From Adiantum capillus-veneris (lineage: Eukaryota; Streptophyta; Polypodiopsida; Polypodiales; Pteridaceae): a DNA stretch of 64,000 bases. The position numbers and the translations under genes were made by a program. The notes under the pieces were generated by a model. That model was not told the DNA's origin. It did not search any database and saw only the letters and a program-made list of their open reading frames with translations. This document shows positions 47,390 to 57,659 of this stretch, one piece after another; position 1 is the first letter of the stretch; the number at the start of each line of letters is the position of its first letter. The stretch spans positions 51,701,253 through 51,765,252 of the forward strand of contig CM043959.1 in assembly GCA_014529385.2 (NCBI GenBank), given 5' to 3'.

Positions 47390-48233
47390 TTGCTACATAA
47401 TCTCCTCTTGTTGAGCTTGGGAAACTCTGTAAGGAGGTTTATAGGCGGTGAAATTCCTGGAAGAAGTTCAATTGCATGGTTGTCATTGCCTCGTTTGGGA
47501 GGTAGTTCACAAGGGATATCGTCAATAAAAAAAATCTTAAAACCCCTTGAGGAAATTGGATAACTCTAATTCCTTTTGATTATTTATATTTTCTTTGCTA
47601 AAGCATTAGGTTCATTTTGCGAATCTTTAACAAAAATCATGTACACGGAAATAGAGCTCTTTATTGACTTATTGACAGCTTGCTTATGTACAAGAGATAT
47701 GATACTACCCAACTCCTTAGCATCTATGTACATATCTTTTTCCCTGAACCTAAAGTAGATTTGCCTTTCAGGGAATTTAACATTGGCAGCCATGCGATCA
47801 AACCATGGTTCCCCTAGGATTACATCATCGTGCTTGAGAGGAGAGATAAAGAAATCCTACTTGTCCACATAGCTTTGGACATGGAGCCTCAATTTCCCAA
47901 TTAAGGGAGTGACCGAGGCTTCTTGCCCCTTGAAAGCACCATCAACAGGTAGGACATCTCCCATCTCATAGGCTTGGATGCCTAGCTTGGTGCCCAACTT
48001 TGTGGATATGAAATTGTGAGTAGAACCAAGTTCAAAGAGAATAAAAGCATCATGTTCTCTTACCTTTCCCCAAGCATGGCATAGAGGAGATCCTTTCTGA
48101 TGAGCATCCTCTTCTTGAATTTCGACCAAGGTAGCTCTAGGAGGCTCATTACGTGTATTCTTGTGGGGGCAAGCACGATAGGCATGCCCTTGCTCCCCGC
48201 ACTTGAAACAACGGTTATCTTTCCGAAAATGAT
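47390..48233 (-). pseudogene. Gypsy-3 protease and RT linker region
   Basis: The segment at 47857-48129 encodes SPLCHAWGKVREHDAFILFE and LGSTHNFISTKLGTKLG, the retropepsin position; the active-site triplet is Glu-Leu-Gly instead of Asp-Ser/Thr-Gly. GKLRLHVQSYVDK follows. Upstream near 48150-48230 is a CCHC knuckle (CFKCGEQGHAYRAC). Frames change at least twice before the RT. Confidence 0.75.
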
Positions 48234-49723
48234 CTAGCTCTTCAGGAGAGAGTTTATTTTGCCTTTATAAACTCCCTTCTCCTTAGCTTTGTTGTTGTTG
48301 GCGTTGCCTTTGGGAGAGTTTTGGACATTGTCCTTCCCCTTAGGCTCGTTACGGTCCTTGTTTTTCGTGGGCTTAAAATTTCTCTTAGCCCCTTGTTGGA
48401 AATTGATTTGTGAAGCCACCACGATATGGTGTATGACCATAGATATGGTGTGTGGCCTTTGGGAGTTAACATACTCCACCATATCCTCAATTAAACCTGC
48501 ACAAAATTGTTGTTTTTGCTCTCCAAAATCCATCTTTTTGAAGACAGTGGCTTTGAGATGTAAATCCCAAAACTTGTTTACATATTTGTGAATAGATTTG
48601 TAGGGAGAGAGCGTCAAGCTTCGCCATTCGGTGAGTACTTTGTCTTTGGCATCGGTAGCCAAAAACTGCTTCATTATGGAAGCTCTTAAAGCTTTCCACG
48701 TTCGTGGAGCTTCACCGTTTGCTCGTAGGCTAAACCACCATTGCCTGGCGAACTTTTGAAAATGCATAGCTACATGACGTAGCTTAGAGGACTCCGTGAA
48801 GCCCTCATCTCCAAACGCCACATGAAATTGTTAGATAAAGGTCAAGACTTTGTCCGTAGCACCAAAAGTGCCATCGTAGGTAAGGAAAGAGATGTTCTTT
48901 CCTTCCTCTTTGAAATTTTTGAGCTTGGACAACCTCTTCCAGGCGGCATAGGATTTCCTTTGGCCTATTCTTTTAGGTGGTTCAAGAGTTGCACCATCAC
49001 TTTCTTCAGAAGAGGAAGAGTATGAGGAGGATGGAGAAGAGGGTGACCTCTTTCTCGCCTTTTTCTTCCCTTGTTCCTCCTTGTGTGCACCATCACTTTC
49101 TTCAAAAGAGGAAGAGGAGAAGAATATGGAGAAGAGGGTGACCTTTTTCTCACCTTTTTCCTCTCTTGTTTTCTCTCGTCCCTCTTTGAATTATGGTGTA
49201 GAGAAGTATGCGATGGTCTTCTCCGTTTAGGGGGTGTTGGAGAGAGTTTTTCCCGTCGTATTTGTGGAGAAATCTCTGCTGAGGTGGCAGAAGACTCACT
49301 TCTTTCTCGTTCTTTCGGTGGGGGCTCTACCATTGAAACTTGGGTTCTCCTTTGGGAAGGAGACGCGTCATCGAGTAGTAGATTTTTGAGACCTTCATAC
49401 GGATGCTCTTCTTCCTCCCTTATTGGAGAAAGTCCTCTTTTGGAAGTCTCACTAGGAGGCTTCTTTGGTACTCTCTCTTCTTGGTGGGGAGTTTGGAGAA
49501 TACCATGGGTGCGCAATTGCTGTAGCACTTCACCTTGGAGGGATGGGTTGCCCAGGGCTTGTTGTAGCCTAGAAACAAGATAATTTACAAGCATAGGGAC
49601 ATCATTAGTTGCTCTTTCATGAGCAAAATCAAAGCTATCAACATTCATTGCAATCTCTTTTCCTTTGTCAACCATACTAGCAAATTTTAGGTGTAAACTT
49701 TTACTTGTACTTTGGCACTTCAA
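48234..49723 (-). pseudogene. Gypsy-3 gag
   Basis: A likely start is MVDKGKEIAMNVDSFDF near 49675. A charged, Ser/Pro/Arg-rich region contains a 96-bp tandem duplication (units starting near 48991 and 49087). A frame change near 48850-48965 leads to the gag domain (FGDEGFTESSKLRHVAMHFQ, WWFSLRANGEAPRTW, YVNKFWDLHLKATVF), then Lys/Asn-rich sequence before the knuckle. Confidence 0.8.
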
Positions 49724-50097
49724 GCCCTAGTTGCTACTCCTCTTTACCTTCAAAGATAAGCACTCAAGCATCTATACCCATGGCTCAAATATTATTAATT
49801 GTAAGGAATAGAAGAGAGGGTTCAACAAAGCCAAGAGAGCACCGGTTCCTATCAAGCTTCTAATAGCTCAATAATGGTTAAGCCATAAGCAAGCCCCGTA
49901 GGACTCCATTATTAAGACCATAGCTCTTGACGGTGTCCCCATTATCTGCATAAAGCAGGCGTGCTTCAAGGATGAAAAACCCCTATTCTACTTACTCTTT
50001 TGCAGTTAATAACACCAACTTACTCTTTTGCAGTTAATAACACCAACCATTTGTAGCAAGCTTGAGGACCTCTCTTCTTGAGCAAGAAAAGAGAAAT

Positions 50098-50114
50098 CAA
50101 TAGCTCTGATACCA
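50098..50114 (-). promoter_or_regulatory. Gypsy-3 primer binding site (initiator tRNA-Met)
   Basis: TGGTATCAGAGCTATTG on the minus strand directly follows the 5' LTR and matches the initiator tRNA-Met complement. The leader 49724-50097 between it and gag is non-coding. Confidence 0.9.
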
Positions 50115-50115
50115 A

Positions 50116-50760
50116 TGTAACATTTAATGCACTAATAACTTGTGCGTAACTGAAATTGATAACATAGTGAGCATTTCATTAAGAACAAGTTTCTAATAAG
50201 CATAGAGAGACTACTTAATTGAGAAAGCAACATAGCAATTTACACCTAGCTAATTTGGAATTGAAAATACTTAAAAAGAGAGAGAAATAGAACAATTGAC
50301 AACAGTTGAGGACCAGATTTACATGGAGCCGGTCCCCCCCCCTCCATAAAGGCTTTGTATTATAGCTTCTCCCATCCAAGGAGATTTTTGTACCATTACA
50401 ATTCTTGTGTTCCTTGACAAAACTCGTTGGTGCGATGAAGATGGAAGCTTCATGCACCAAATTATGCTTAAAAATCACACCTAGTGTCCCTAGCCTCAGT
50501 CCCGAGACCTCACACACCTTCAAAAATGGTGAGAGCTAGCATGGAATGAGGATAGATTGAGAGGAAGAAGCGGTATCTTACAAAAAGAAGTATTCTCCTC
50601 ACATAATCACTCTAATAGCATAGCTTAGCTTAGTCATTAGCATGGTAGAGGAGATGAGCATGCCATTGAAGCTTGGCTCTTGGTTGGAAGAGTTGTTGGT
50701 GTAGGCCTCTACTTATCAATGCTTGGAGAAGGAGATGGAGTTCTTCTTGCACCACATGAG

Positions 50761-50804
<44 letters not shown>

Positions 50805-51643
50805 CATTGTGTTAGAGAAAAATGCAACCCCTTCTCTCATCTTGGTCGACCCCTCTTGCTAAATGCTCATGTTGGCCTCCCATTGGCTCCTGTAAAGCGT
50901 AGCCAATCATAAATTAGAAGCAAAGTTGATAGCCTTTTGACAAGTGTCCCCCTTTCCCCTTTTGTGAGAGCTTTAGGTATTTAAATAATTCATCTGAACT
51001 CTCATTGGACCTTTTTGTCTTCTGGCCAATAGGAATCAGGCAAGCCATTGGGCTACTGGATGCTCATTGGATCCCTTGGTAGACTGTCCAATAGTCTTCT
51101 ATGGAGCTTAATTTCTATTGGTACTTTTAAATTGATTAGACTAAATTTACTCTAGCCTTATTCTCATTGGTCCACCTCTATGGGCATCCAATAGGATTTG
51201 AGGGGAGGTTGGGGGCAATTGGCCTAGGAGCTTGACATGTGTCCAATATTCCCTTTGTGTAAAGGGGGAGCCTTGGAGTGTGTTTTTCTCTCTCATCCCC
51301 TACAATCTGGGCTTGCCCCCTCCTTCCTAGGGATGTGGGAAGACTTTTTAGTCTTCCCATGACCATCCAAATTCCCCTTGCATTGGCCATGGTATTAAAA
51401 GATTTAATTTTTGGAACCTTAGCCTATGAAAGTCTTAAAGGAGCTGAACCTTAGGTCTTTTAAGCCCCATTGAAGCACATTGCTCTTTTGCTGCCTATTT
51501 TCCCTCCTTTGGATCCCAGATTGAGACCGGTCTGACAGCCTTACCAATATTCTAGCTTTTACTCCCCTAGTACTTCCCCATATTAAATGATCAGTTTAAC
51601 ATGAGAAAATCATTTGGGAGTATTAGATATTAGTGTTTATAGC
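50116..51643 (-). repeat. Gypsy-3 5' LTR with a ~200-bp segment absent from its partner
   Basis: It aligns with 43022-44385 except for about 50609-50810, which contains a (GT)n of about 40 bp and is absent from the left LTR. GTATGG (51644-51649) repeats the left flank. The outer terminus reads ATAGC where the partner reads ATGACA, so the terminal dinucleotide is damaged. Confidence 0.85.
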
Positions 51644-51649
51644 GTATGG

Positions 51650-52759
51650 CTTTCGAGGCATACCTCATGAAGTGTCGTCATTTCTTGGACCTTCTTCGTT
51701 CTGTACGATGCGACATCTCTTCAGTCTTTTCTTCATTTGGATTATGAATTATTTTTATTTTTATTTTTTAAATAACAAAATAAAATAAAAAATCAACTCA
51801 ACTCAAAAAGCAAAACCAAGTTAATAGAATTCTAAACGCTATGTACACTGTACACATGTCCCTAGAGGCTCATATATGGCTTTTGTCCCCGTACTCCTCT
51901 TGTAATGCTATTATGAGGGCATATACTCTAAATTTTGTCAAAAAATTATCACAATCAAAAGCAAAAATTCAATACAAATCACAAAATATTTCCCTCTAAT
52001 ATTCATAATAATAGGTCCGCATGTAGAATGCCTCCCTCCCTCCTATTTGGAGTCCTCCTTGATGATAGGATATCACCAAGGGTATGTGTTGTGCTTGGGC
52101 AATCACAAATTGCCTATGCAAGCCTTGTAATGCAGCCCTATTATGCATGCATAGTCAATGCATGGAAAAAATTTATGTTGTGTAAGATGTGGGTATAAGC
52201 AATTTGCTTATTGGCTTTTGCTAGCGAAGCTTCCTATTCTAATCAATGTGATGTTCTTTGAAGCTCCTGTGTCGTTTGCTTGATTGAAGGTTGTAGATCT
52301 TTTTTCGAAGGCTTACTTATCTGTTTGATGCTTCTTTGTTGGAATCTAGTTTAGCCTTGTGGTTGGTTTTTGTTATTGGCATTGTTCCTCATAGTGGGTT
52401 CTCTTCTAATTGTACAGTAACCGTATGAGAAATTGAAATAATTTAAGCGACGGTGCAGTAATAGTAGTTTTATTGGTTTCATTTGGGACCCACTTCTTTG
52501 TGATTAGTGGTTGTTTTGTTGATGATGCTTGTATGGGAACCCATACTTGCCTCTGCTTTGTGTGTGTTTGAAGAGACTTCTTTGGGATACAGCTTGTCTT
52601 TGTGTGAGTCTTCAACGGTCTTTGCTTCAGCTCTTGTACGCTTGGTTGAGGATGAGATTCAGACTTTGGGAGTTGACAATTTAATGGTGCTGCAATCCAA
52701 ATGAACTCCTCACCTCTTTGTGCTTGAATCAACTTGTTTGAAACCCAAATCCAAGTTTG
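51650..52759. other. Unassigned spacer between Gypsy-3 and the tandem gag/Penelope units
   Basis: No domain recognised. Overlapping open frames at 52406-52732 (minus) and 52507-52704 (plus) have no known motif. Confidence 0.4.
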
Positions 52760-52862
52760 ACACCTTAAACAACAATTTTCAAGCGCTAGACAACAACGAA
52801 TGATTGTAATTTAATAAGTTTTCATGGCGAGCGTACTTGCAAAGGAAAAAAGGGGGGGGGGG

Positions 52863-52930
<68 letters not shown>

Positions 52931-53219
52931 GGAAAGGGGGTTTAACACCATGTAAACACCAAACACGTTTTGCTAGATTAGCTCATCAGTGGTGTAAAAA
53001 CATGGAGGGAGGAGGGGATATAAATAGGGGGCATGGTTCAAAATTCTGTACAAAGTACTACATTCAGGGGAGGAATAAGGCAAGTTAAAGGTGAGTTTTA
53101 CCTAACCCAAATTAATGGGAGGTACCAAAAAAGGGAGGGATTTAGTATGAGCTGCCCAAAAAATTGGAGGGTAGTCTAAGATTATGACGTTTAAAGTACA
53201 AAGGCTTAGGAAGGTTTCC

Positions 53220-54180
53220 TTAAGAGGGAAGTATGCGAGGTGGAGCTCGCAAAAAAGAGGTACGTGAGGTGGAGCTAGCAGAAAGAGGTATCAAAAAATT
53301 TGGTACGATCGGGTTTCTCTGAGAGAAGGGAACCAAGGTGTGGCGCATTAAGCCAACACACGATTGGTTTTGGAAGGTGTGCAAGCTCGGGATTAGCTTT
53401 AAAAGTTTAGAGAGAGGTTTGTTGATGGAGAGGGAGAGGTTGAGTGTGCGAGTAAAGGGTGAAAAGGGAATTTTTACAATGGTAGGCGAGGGCTTGGTTT
53501 TTTGATTTTTTTCGAGGAGAGAAGGTCTGGTGCTATAGAAAATAAAACAGAAGCAAGCTTCCAAAAGAGGGGGGGGGGGGGTAGCCTTTTGCCCTTAGCC
53601 TAAAAAAGAAAAGGTTGTGAATAGTGATGAAGCCTGAAAGTGAGCTTTCCTGAATGACGTACCTTTTAAGTTCTGAAAGTATGAAGTCAATTTTTTGGTG
53701 TGTGGGATGTCAGGATTGCCAAGGGATATAGTTGTAGGAATTGAAGTTGTTTTGGTGACAATGTGAGTCGAGTATGCCATAAGTGGCAAAAGAGGCTCCT
53801 TTGAAAAAATGGATATCCAAGATAAACGCCTCTTGCGAGGAGGTGGAGAAGGAAATTTTAATATGCTCCTAGAGAGGTTTCTTATAGCCTTGAAGAAGCT
53901 TACTCAAACTTGAAGAAGGGCCATCCCACACGCCAAAGGCATCATCTACAAATCTTCTAGAATAAAGAAGAGATGGAGAGGAGAGGAGTTTCATGCATTC
54001 CTCTAAGGAGCAAAGAAAAAGGCAAGCATAGACAATGGCGAAGTTGGAACCCATTGCCGTACCCTTGATTTGATGCCAACAATCCCCATTAAAATATAGG
54101 TAGTGATGGTTAAGGATAAGAGAAGCTAGAGAAAGAATAAAGTGGACCTTAGGTGAGGAAAACAGATCCTGGATGGAGTT
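53220..54180 (-). pseudogene. Penelope-like reverse transcriptase, unit 1 (N-terminally deleted)
   Basis: The minus strand encodes SSPKVHFILSLASLILNHHY, FNGDCWHQIKGTAMGSNFA, LFLCSLEE, and the palm motif RRFVDDAFGVWDGP, then YKKPL and a TAG. The G-T-A-M-G block and F-V-D-D-x-F/W motif are typical of Penelope-like RTs. The thumb continues in other frames (SYNYIPW near 53740; TRTLNLSLSINKPL near 53430; a conserved PNLGSLL-like block near 53330). A run of 13 G at 53569-53581 lies inside the coding region. The first RT motifs are missing because this copy is fused to gag-like sequence at about 54190. No GIY-YIG endonuclease was seen. Confidence 0.75.
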
Positions 54181-54438
54181 TTTGAGAGCAGGCATTATAC
54201 CCAATTGGTTTTTGAGAGCTTCCATCATCGGTGTGTATCTCATGTCTACAGGCATTCTAGCACCTGGCAACAAAGGTTGTTGTCCTAAGATAGGTTTATG
54301 CCTTGCAACGCCTACTAGACCTGGCGCATTCCCCGTAACATATATGGGTGGAGGAGGTGCTACCAAAATAGGTTGTACATATCTCTCCCTAACATATTCC
54401 ATGCTATAGTAACACTCTTCCTCGTATGGTTTGTTCAT
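53869..54438 (-). pseudogene. Fused frame: gag-like segment joined to Penelope-like RT
   Basis: The first ~75 codons (EECYYSMEYVRERYVQPILV, then PVDMRYTPMMEA) match the gag-like region at 58200-58440 of unit 2. From about 54190 the frame is RT. In unit 2 about 0.9 kb separates these parts, so unit 1 has lost that segment and happens to stay in frame. Confidence 0.7.
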
Positions 54439-55790
54439 TTTCTCTCAATTTTGCACCACTTAAGCTCCCTTGAATCATCATTTACAAGAGGAGCTAACCT
54501 CTTGACCATTTCGTTAATAAATGTTTCTTGATCGATAGATGCCGCTGATTTTGCAATGGACTCACTTATCTGTGAATCACTGTGCTAAGAGGATGTGTCA
54601 TCCTCTTGACTCTTACAATCGTTTTCTTTATATGACTCACAATTATCCACTAGATAAAGAGCTTCTTTGATGAATTCGTTTACCGTCGGGCTCCTTATCA
54701 TATGCAGATCCTTTTGAAGACCCCCATGTCTCATTCCCTAGATAAAGATCATCATTAATCGTGCTTGCATAGGAAGTTGTGCTCTTGGACAAAACTTGAC
54801 ATATCTCTTGAGTTGTAATGCCACTTTGCGTACTGACTCACTCTCTTTTTGCTTGAATCTCTGAATTTGCGAGACCGTATTGTGAGCTATGCCTTTCCGC
54901 GAGAATTCTTCCATAAATTCCTCAAACAGCTCGTCTAGAGTCTCAAAATCACATCTTTCCACTGAGTCGAACCACATCTTCCAAAGTCAGTCCAAATTCC
55001 GCAATTTGGGTTGCAAAATCCAAAACTTCCTCTGTTTTAATTACTCTTCTAAAAGCCGCTAGGTGATCTCTCGGATCTTTATCTCCTGCGTGTTTCCTGT
55101 TTACCCATTTCTAGATCTGGGATGGTTTGACTCGTCATCAATTGCCTACAAGTCTAGCAATAGACTCTCTTAATCCTTCTCTCGCTTTAGGCCTTCTACT
55201 ACGCCTAGTTTCTTCTTTGAAGGGATTAGTTGTTCTCTTGGAGATGGATCCATTAGGGAGATTGCCTTGAGGAGGCATGTCTACCATCTCTGTGATCACT
55301 TCATCTCTCGTTATGGCTCTAGAGGGGAATCTAGGTGGCTCCCTCTTTGGAATTCTTGTAGGAATTCTCGTGTTTGGTGGAGGTATCTTTGGTCCTTCAT
55401 TGACCAAATATCCCCTATGTCTAATGTAGTCAATGGATTTGTGCTTTCTACAACTCTGTATTCTTGTCCATACTTGTCAACAACTATAGACTTCCATTGA
55501 TAGTCGACTCCGTATGTATAGACATATAAGAGCTTGTAATTGGTCAGCTCTTCTGGGTATGGCTCTGAGCACCTATAAAGGTTGACCTCACTGCCATCAA
55601 AGTATCCATACAGTCCTTCACTCTCATGACCTGTTATCCAAACTCTTTCAACAACCTTGGTCTTTATCAATTGCAAGTTCGGAAGATCCATTATGGAGGG
55701 ATATTCCTCTATTGTTGGGATTTCGAAGCTTGTATAAGCTGAGTTTGACTCTAAAGAGGACATGATCTTTGGGCTTAACAGCTTCAACTT
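54439..55790 (-). pseudogene. Gag-like gene, unit 1
   Basis: Starting near 55764 (MSSLESNSAYTSFEIPTIEE), the frame holds an unfamiliar N-terminal segment (WITGHESEGLYGYFDGSEVN, WKSIVVDKYGQEYRVVEST). A Pro/Arg-rich linker (55138-55407) follows, then a retrotransposon-gag-like helical segment (WFDSVERCDFETLDELFEEF, VALQLKRYVKFCP, 54738-54977). It is broken by frameshifts and stops. The gag assignment rests on the WF...LxxLFxEF pattern and, in unit 2, downstream Cys/His knuckles. Confidence 0.55.
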
Positions 55791-56015
55791 GATGTGAAAA
55801 GACTTATTCCAAAGTGTTCAAGTGCTTTGGTTAGGAAAAAGTCAAAACTATGTCTAAAATCACGCTCGTTTTCTCACAATTCTCTCAAATTGTCAGTTTT
55901 AGACACCCCTAACTTTCGGATGAATTTTGAGGCCTTAAACATTGTTTTTTCGAGTGCTGAACAACAATGAATGATCGTAATTTAATATGTTTTCATAGCG
56001 AGTGAAACTTGCAAA

Positions 56016-56075
<60 letters not shown>

Positions 56076-56391
56076 GGAAAGGGGGTTTAACACCATGTAA
56101 ACACCAAACGCGTTTCGCTAGATTAGCTCATCAGTGGTGTAAAAATATGGAGGGAGAAGGGGATATAAGTAGGGGGCATGGTTCAAAATTCTGTGCAAAG
56201 TACTACATTCAAGGGAGGAATAAAGCAAGTTAAAGGTGAGTTTTACCAAACCCAAATTAATGGGAGGTACCAAAAAACGGAGGGATTTAGTAGGAGGTGA
56301 CCAAAAAATTGGAGGGTAGTCTAAGAATATGAAGTTCCTTAAAGTAAAAAGGCTTACGAAGGTTTCTAAGAGGGAAGTATGCGAGGTGGAG

Positions 56392-57659
56392 CTAGCAAAA
56401 AGAGGTATCAAAAAAACTGGCATGATTGGGTTTCTCTGAGAGAAGGGAACCAAGGTTTGGCACATTAATCCAACACACGATTGGTTTTGGAAGGTGTGCA
56501 AGCTCGAGATTAGCTTTAAAAAGCCTAGAGAGAGGTTTGTTGATGGAGAGGGAGAGGTTGAGTGTGCGAGTAAAGGGTGAAAAGGGAATTTTTACAATGG
56601 TAGACGAGGGCTTGGTTTTTTGAAATTTTTGGAGGAGAGAAGGTTTGGTGCTATAGGAAATAAAACAAAAGCAAGCTTCCAAAATAGGGGGGGGGGGGGG
56701 GGGGGGGGAGCCTTTTGCCCTTAGCCTAGAAAAGAAAAGGTTGCGCGTATAATGATGAAGCCTGAAAGTGAATTTTTCCGAATGATGTACCTTTTAAGTT
56801 CGGAAAATATGAAGGCAATTTTTTGGTGTGTGGGATCCCAGGATTGCCAATGGATATAGTTGTAGGAATTGAGGCTCTTTTGGTGACAATGTGAGTCGAT
56901 TATACCATAAGTGGCAAAAGAGGCTCCTTTAAAAAAATGGATATCCAACATAAACGCCTCTTGCGAGGAGGTGGAGGAGGACATTTTGATATGCTCCTAG
57001 AGAGGTTTCTTATAGCCTTGAAGAAGCTTACTCAAACTTGAAGAAGGGCCATCCCACATGCCAAAGGCATCATCTACAAATCTTCTAGAATAAAGAAGAG
57101 ATGGAGAGGAGAGGAGTTTCATGCCTTCCTCTAAGGAGCAAAGAAAAAGGCAAGCGTAGACAACAGCGAAGTTGGAACCCATTGCCCTACCCTTGATTTG
57201 GCGCCAACAATCCCCATTAAAAGATAGGTAGTGATGGTTAAGGATAAGAGAAGCTAGAGAAAGAATAAAGTGGACCTTAGAAGAGGGGAAGAGGTCGTGG
57301 ATGGAATCTTTGAGAGCTATTAGACCTTCTTGAATGGGTATAATTGGATAGAGAGATTCTACATCAAATGTAAACAGGGTAACATGGGGAGGAAAGGGGG
57401 TGGTGGTAAGGTCCAAGATAAGGGATTGGGAGTCCTTTCGGTGTTGGGATTTAGATAAGATAACGGGGTAGAGTTGTGCATGGACCCATTTAGAAGCATT
57501 TTCTAACACATAACCTTTGTAAGAGCAAATGGGGCGGCCAACAAGGGAGGGCTTGTATAGATCCATAGACTGTACAAATCCATAGACTCCCCAATACGAT
57601 TCCACTTCTAGATTCATTTGAGATCTAGCCTCAAATTCCTCTATTGGTGGAAGAGACAC
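56392..57659 (-). pseudogene. Penelope-like reverse transcriptase, unit 2
   Basis: This is the more complete copy. From 57659 the frame reads LYKPSLVGRPICSYKGYVL, ASKWVHAQLYPVI, VTLFTFDVESLYPIIP (first catalytic Asp region), FNGDCWRQIKGRAMGSNFA and RRFVDDAFGMWDGP (Asp pair). A TAG at 56997-56999 interrupts it at the same codon as in unit 1. The same frame then continues (AFMLDIHFFKG, SYNYIHWQSWDPTHQK, FIFSELKRYI) into a run of 22 G (56687-56708). The thumb end follows (TRTLNLSLSINKPL, PIVCWINVPNLGSLLSE) and stops at 56392. No GIY-YIG endonuclease follows. Confidence 0.8.

Larger units (their letters stand above)
52760..55940 (-). mobile_element. Tandem unit 1: gag-like gene plus Penelope-like RT, ending in (GA)n
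   Basis: The unit starts (plus strand) at sequence shared with 55943 and 59910 (ccttaaacaac...aacttgcaaagg). A G run (52852-52862) and (GA)n (52866-52926) follow, then a shared ~650-bp block, the RT, the gag-like region, and a shared ~200-bp end. Read on the minus strand the order is 5' end, gag-like, RT, 3' region, (CT)n. The next unit repeats the plan. Confidence 0.7.

Noticed and set aside
49071-49583. Plus-strand 170-codon frame
   Set aside because: It is antisense to the Gypsy-3 gag gene, whose charged codons leave the opposite strand open.
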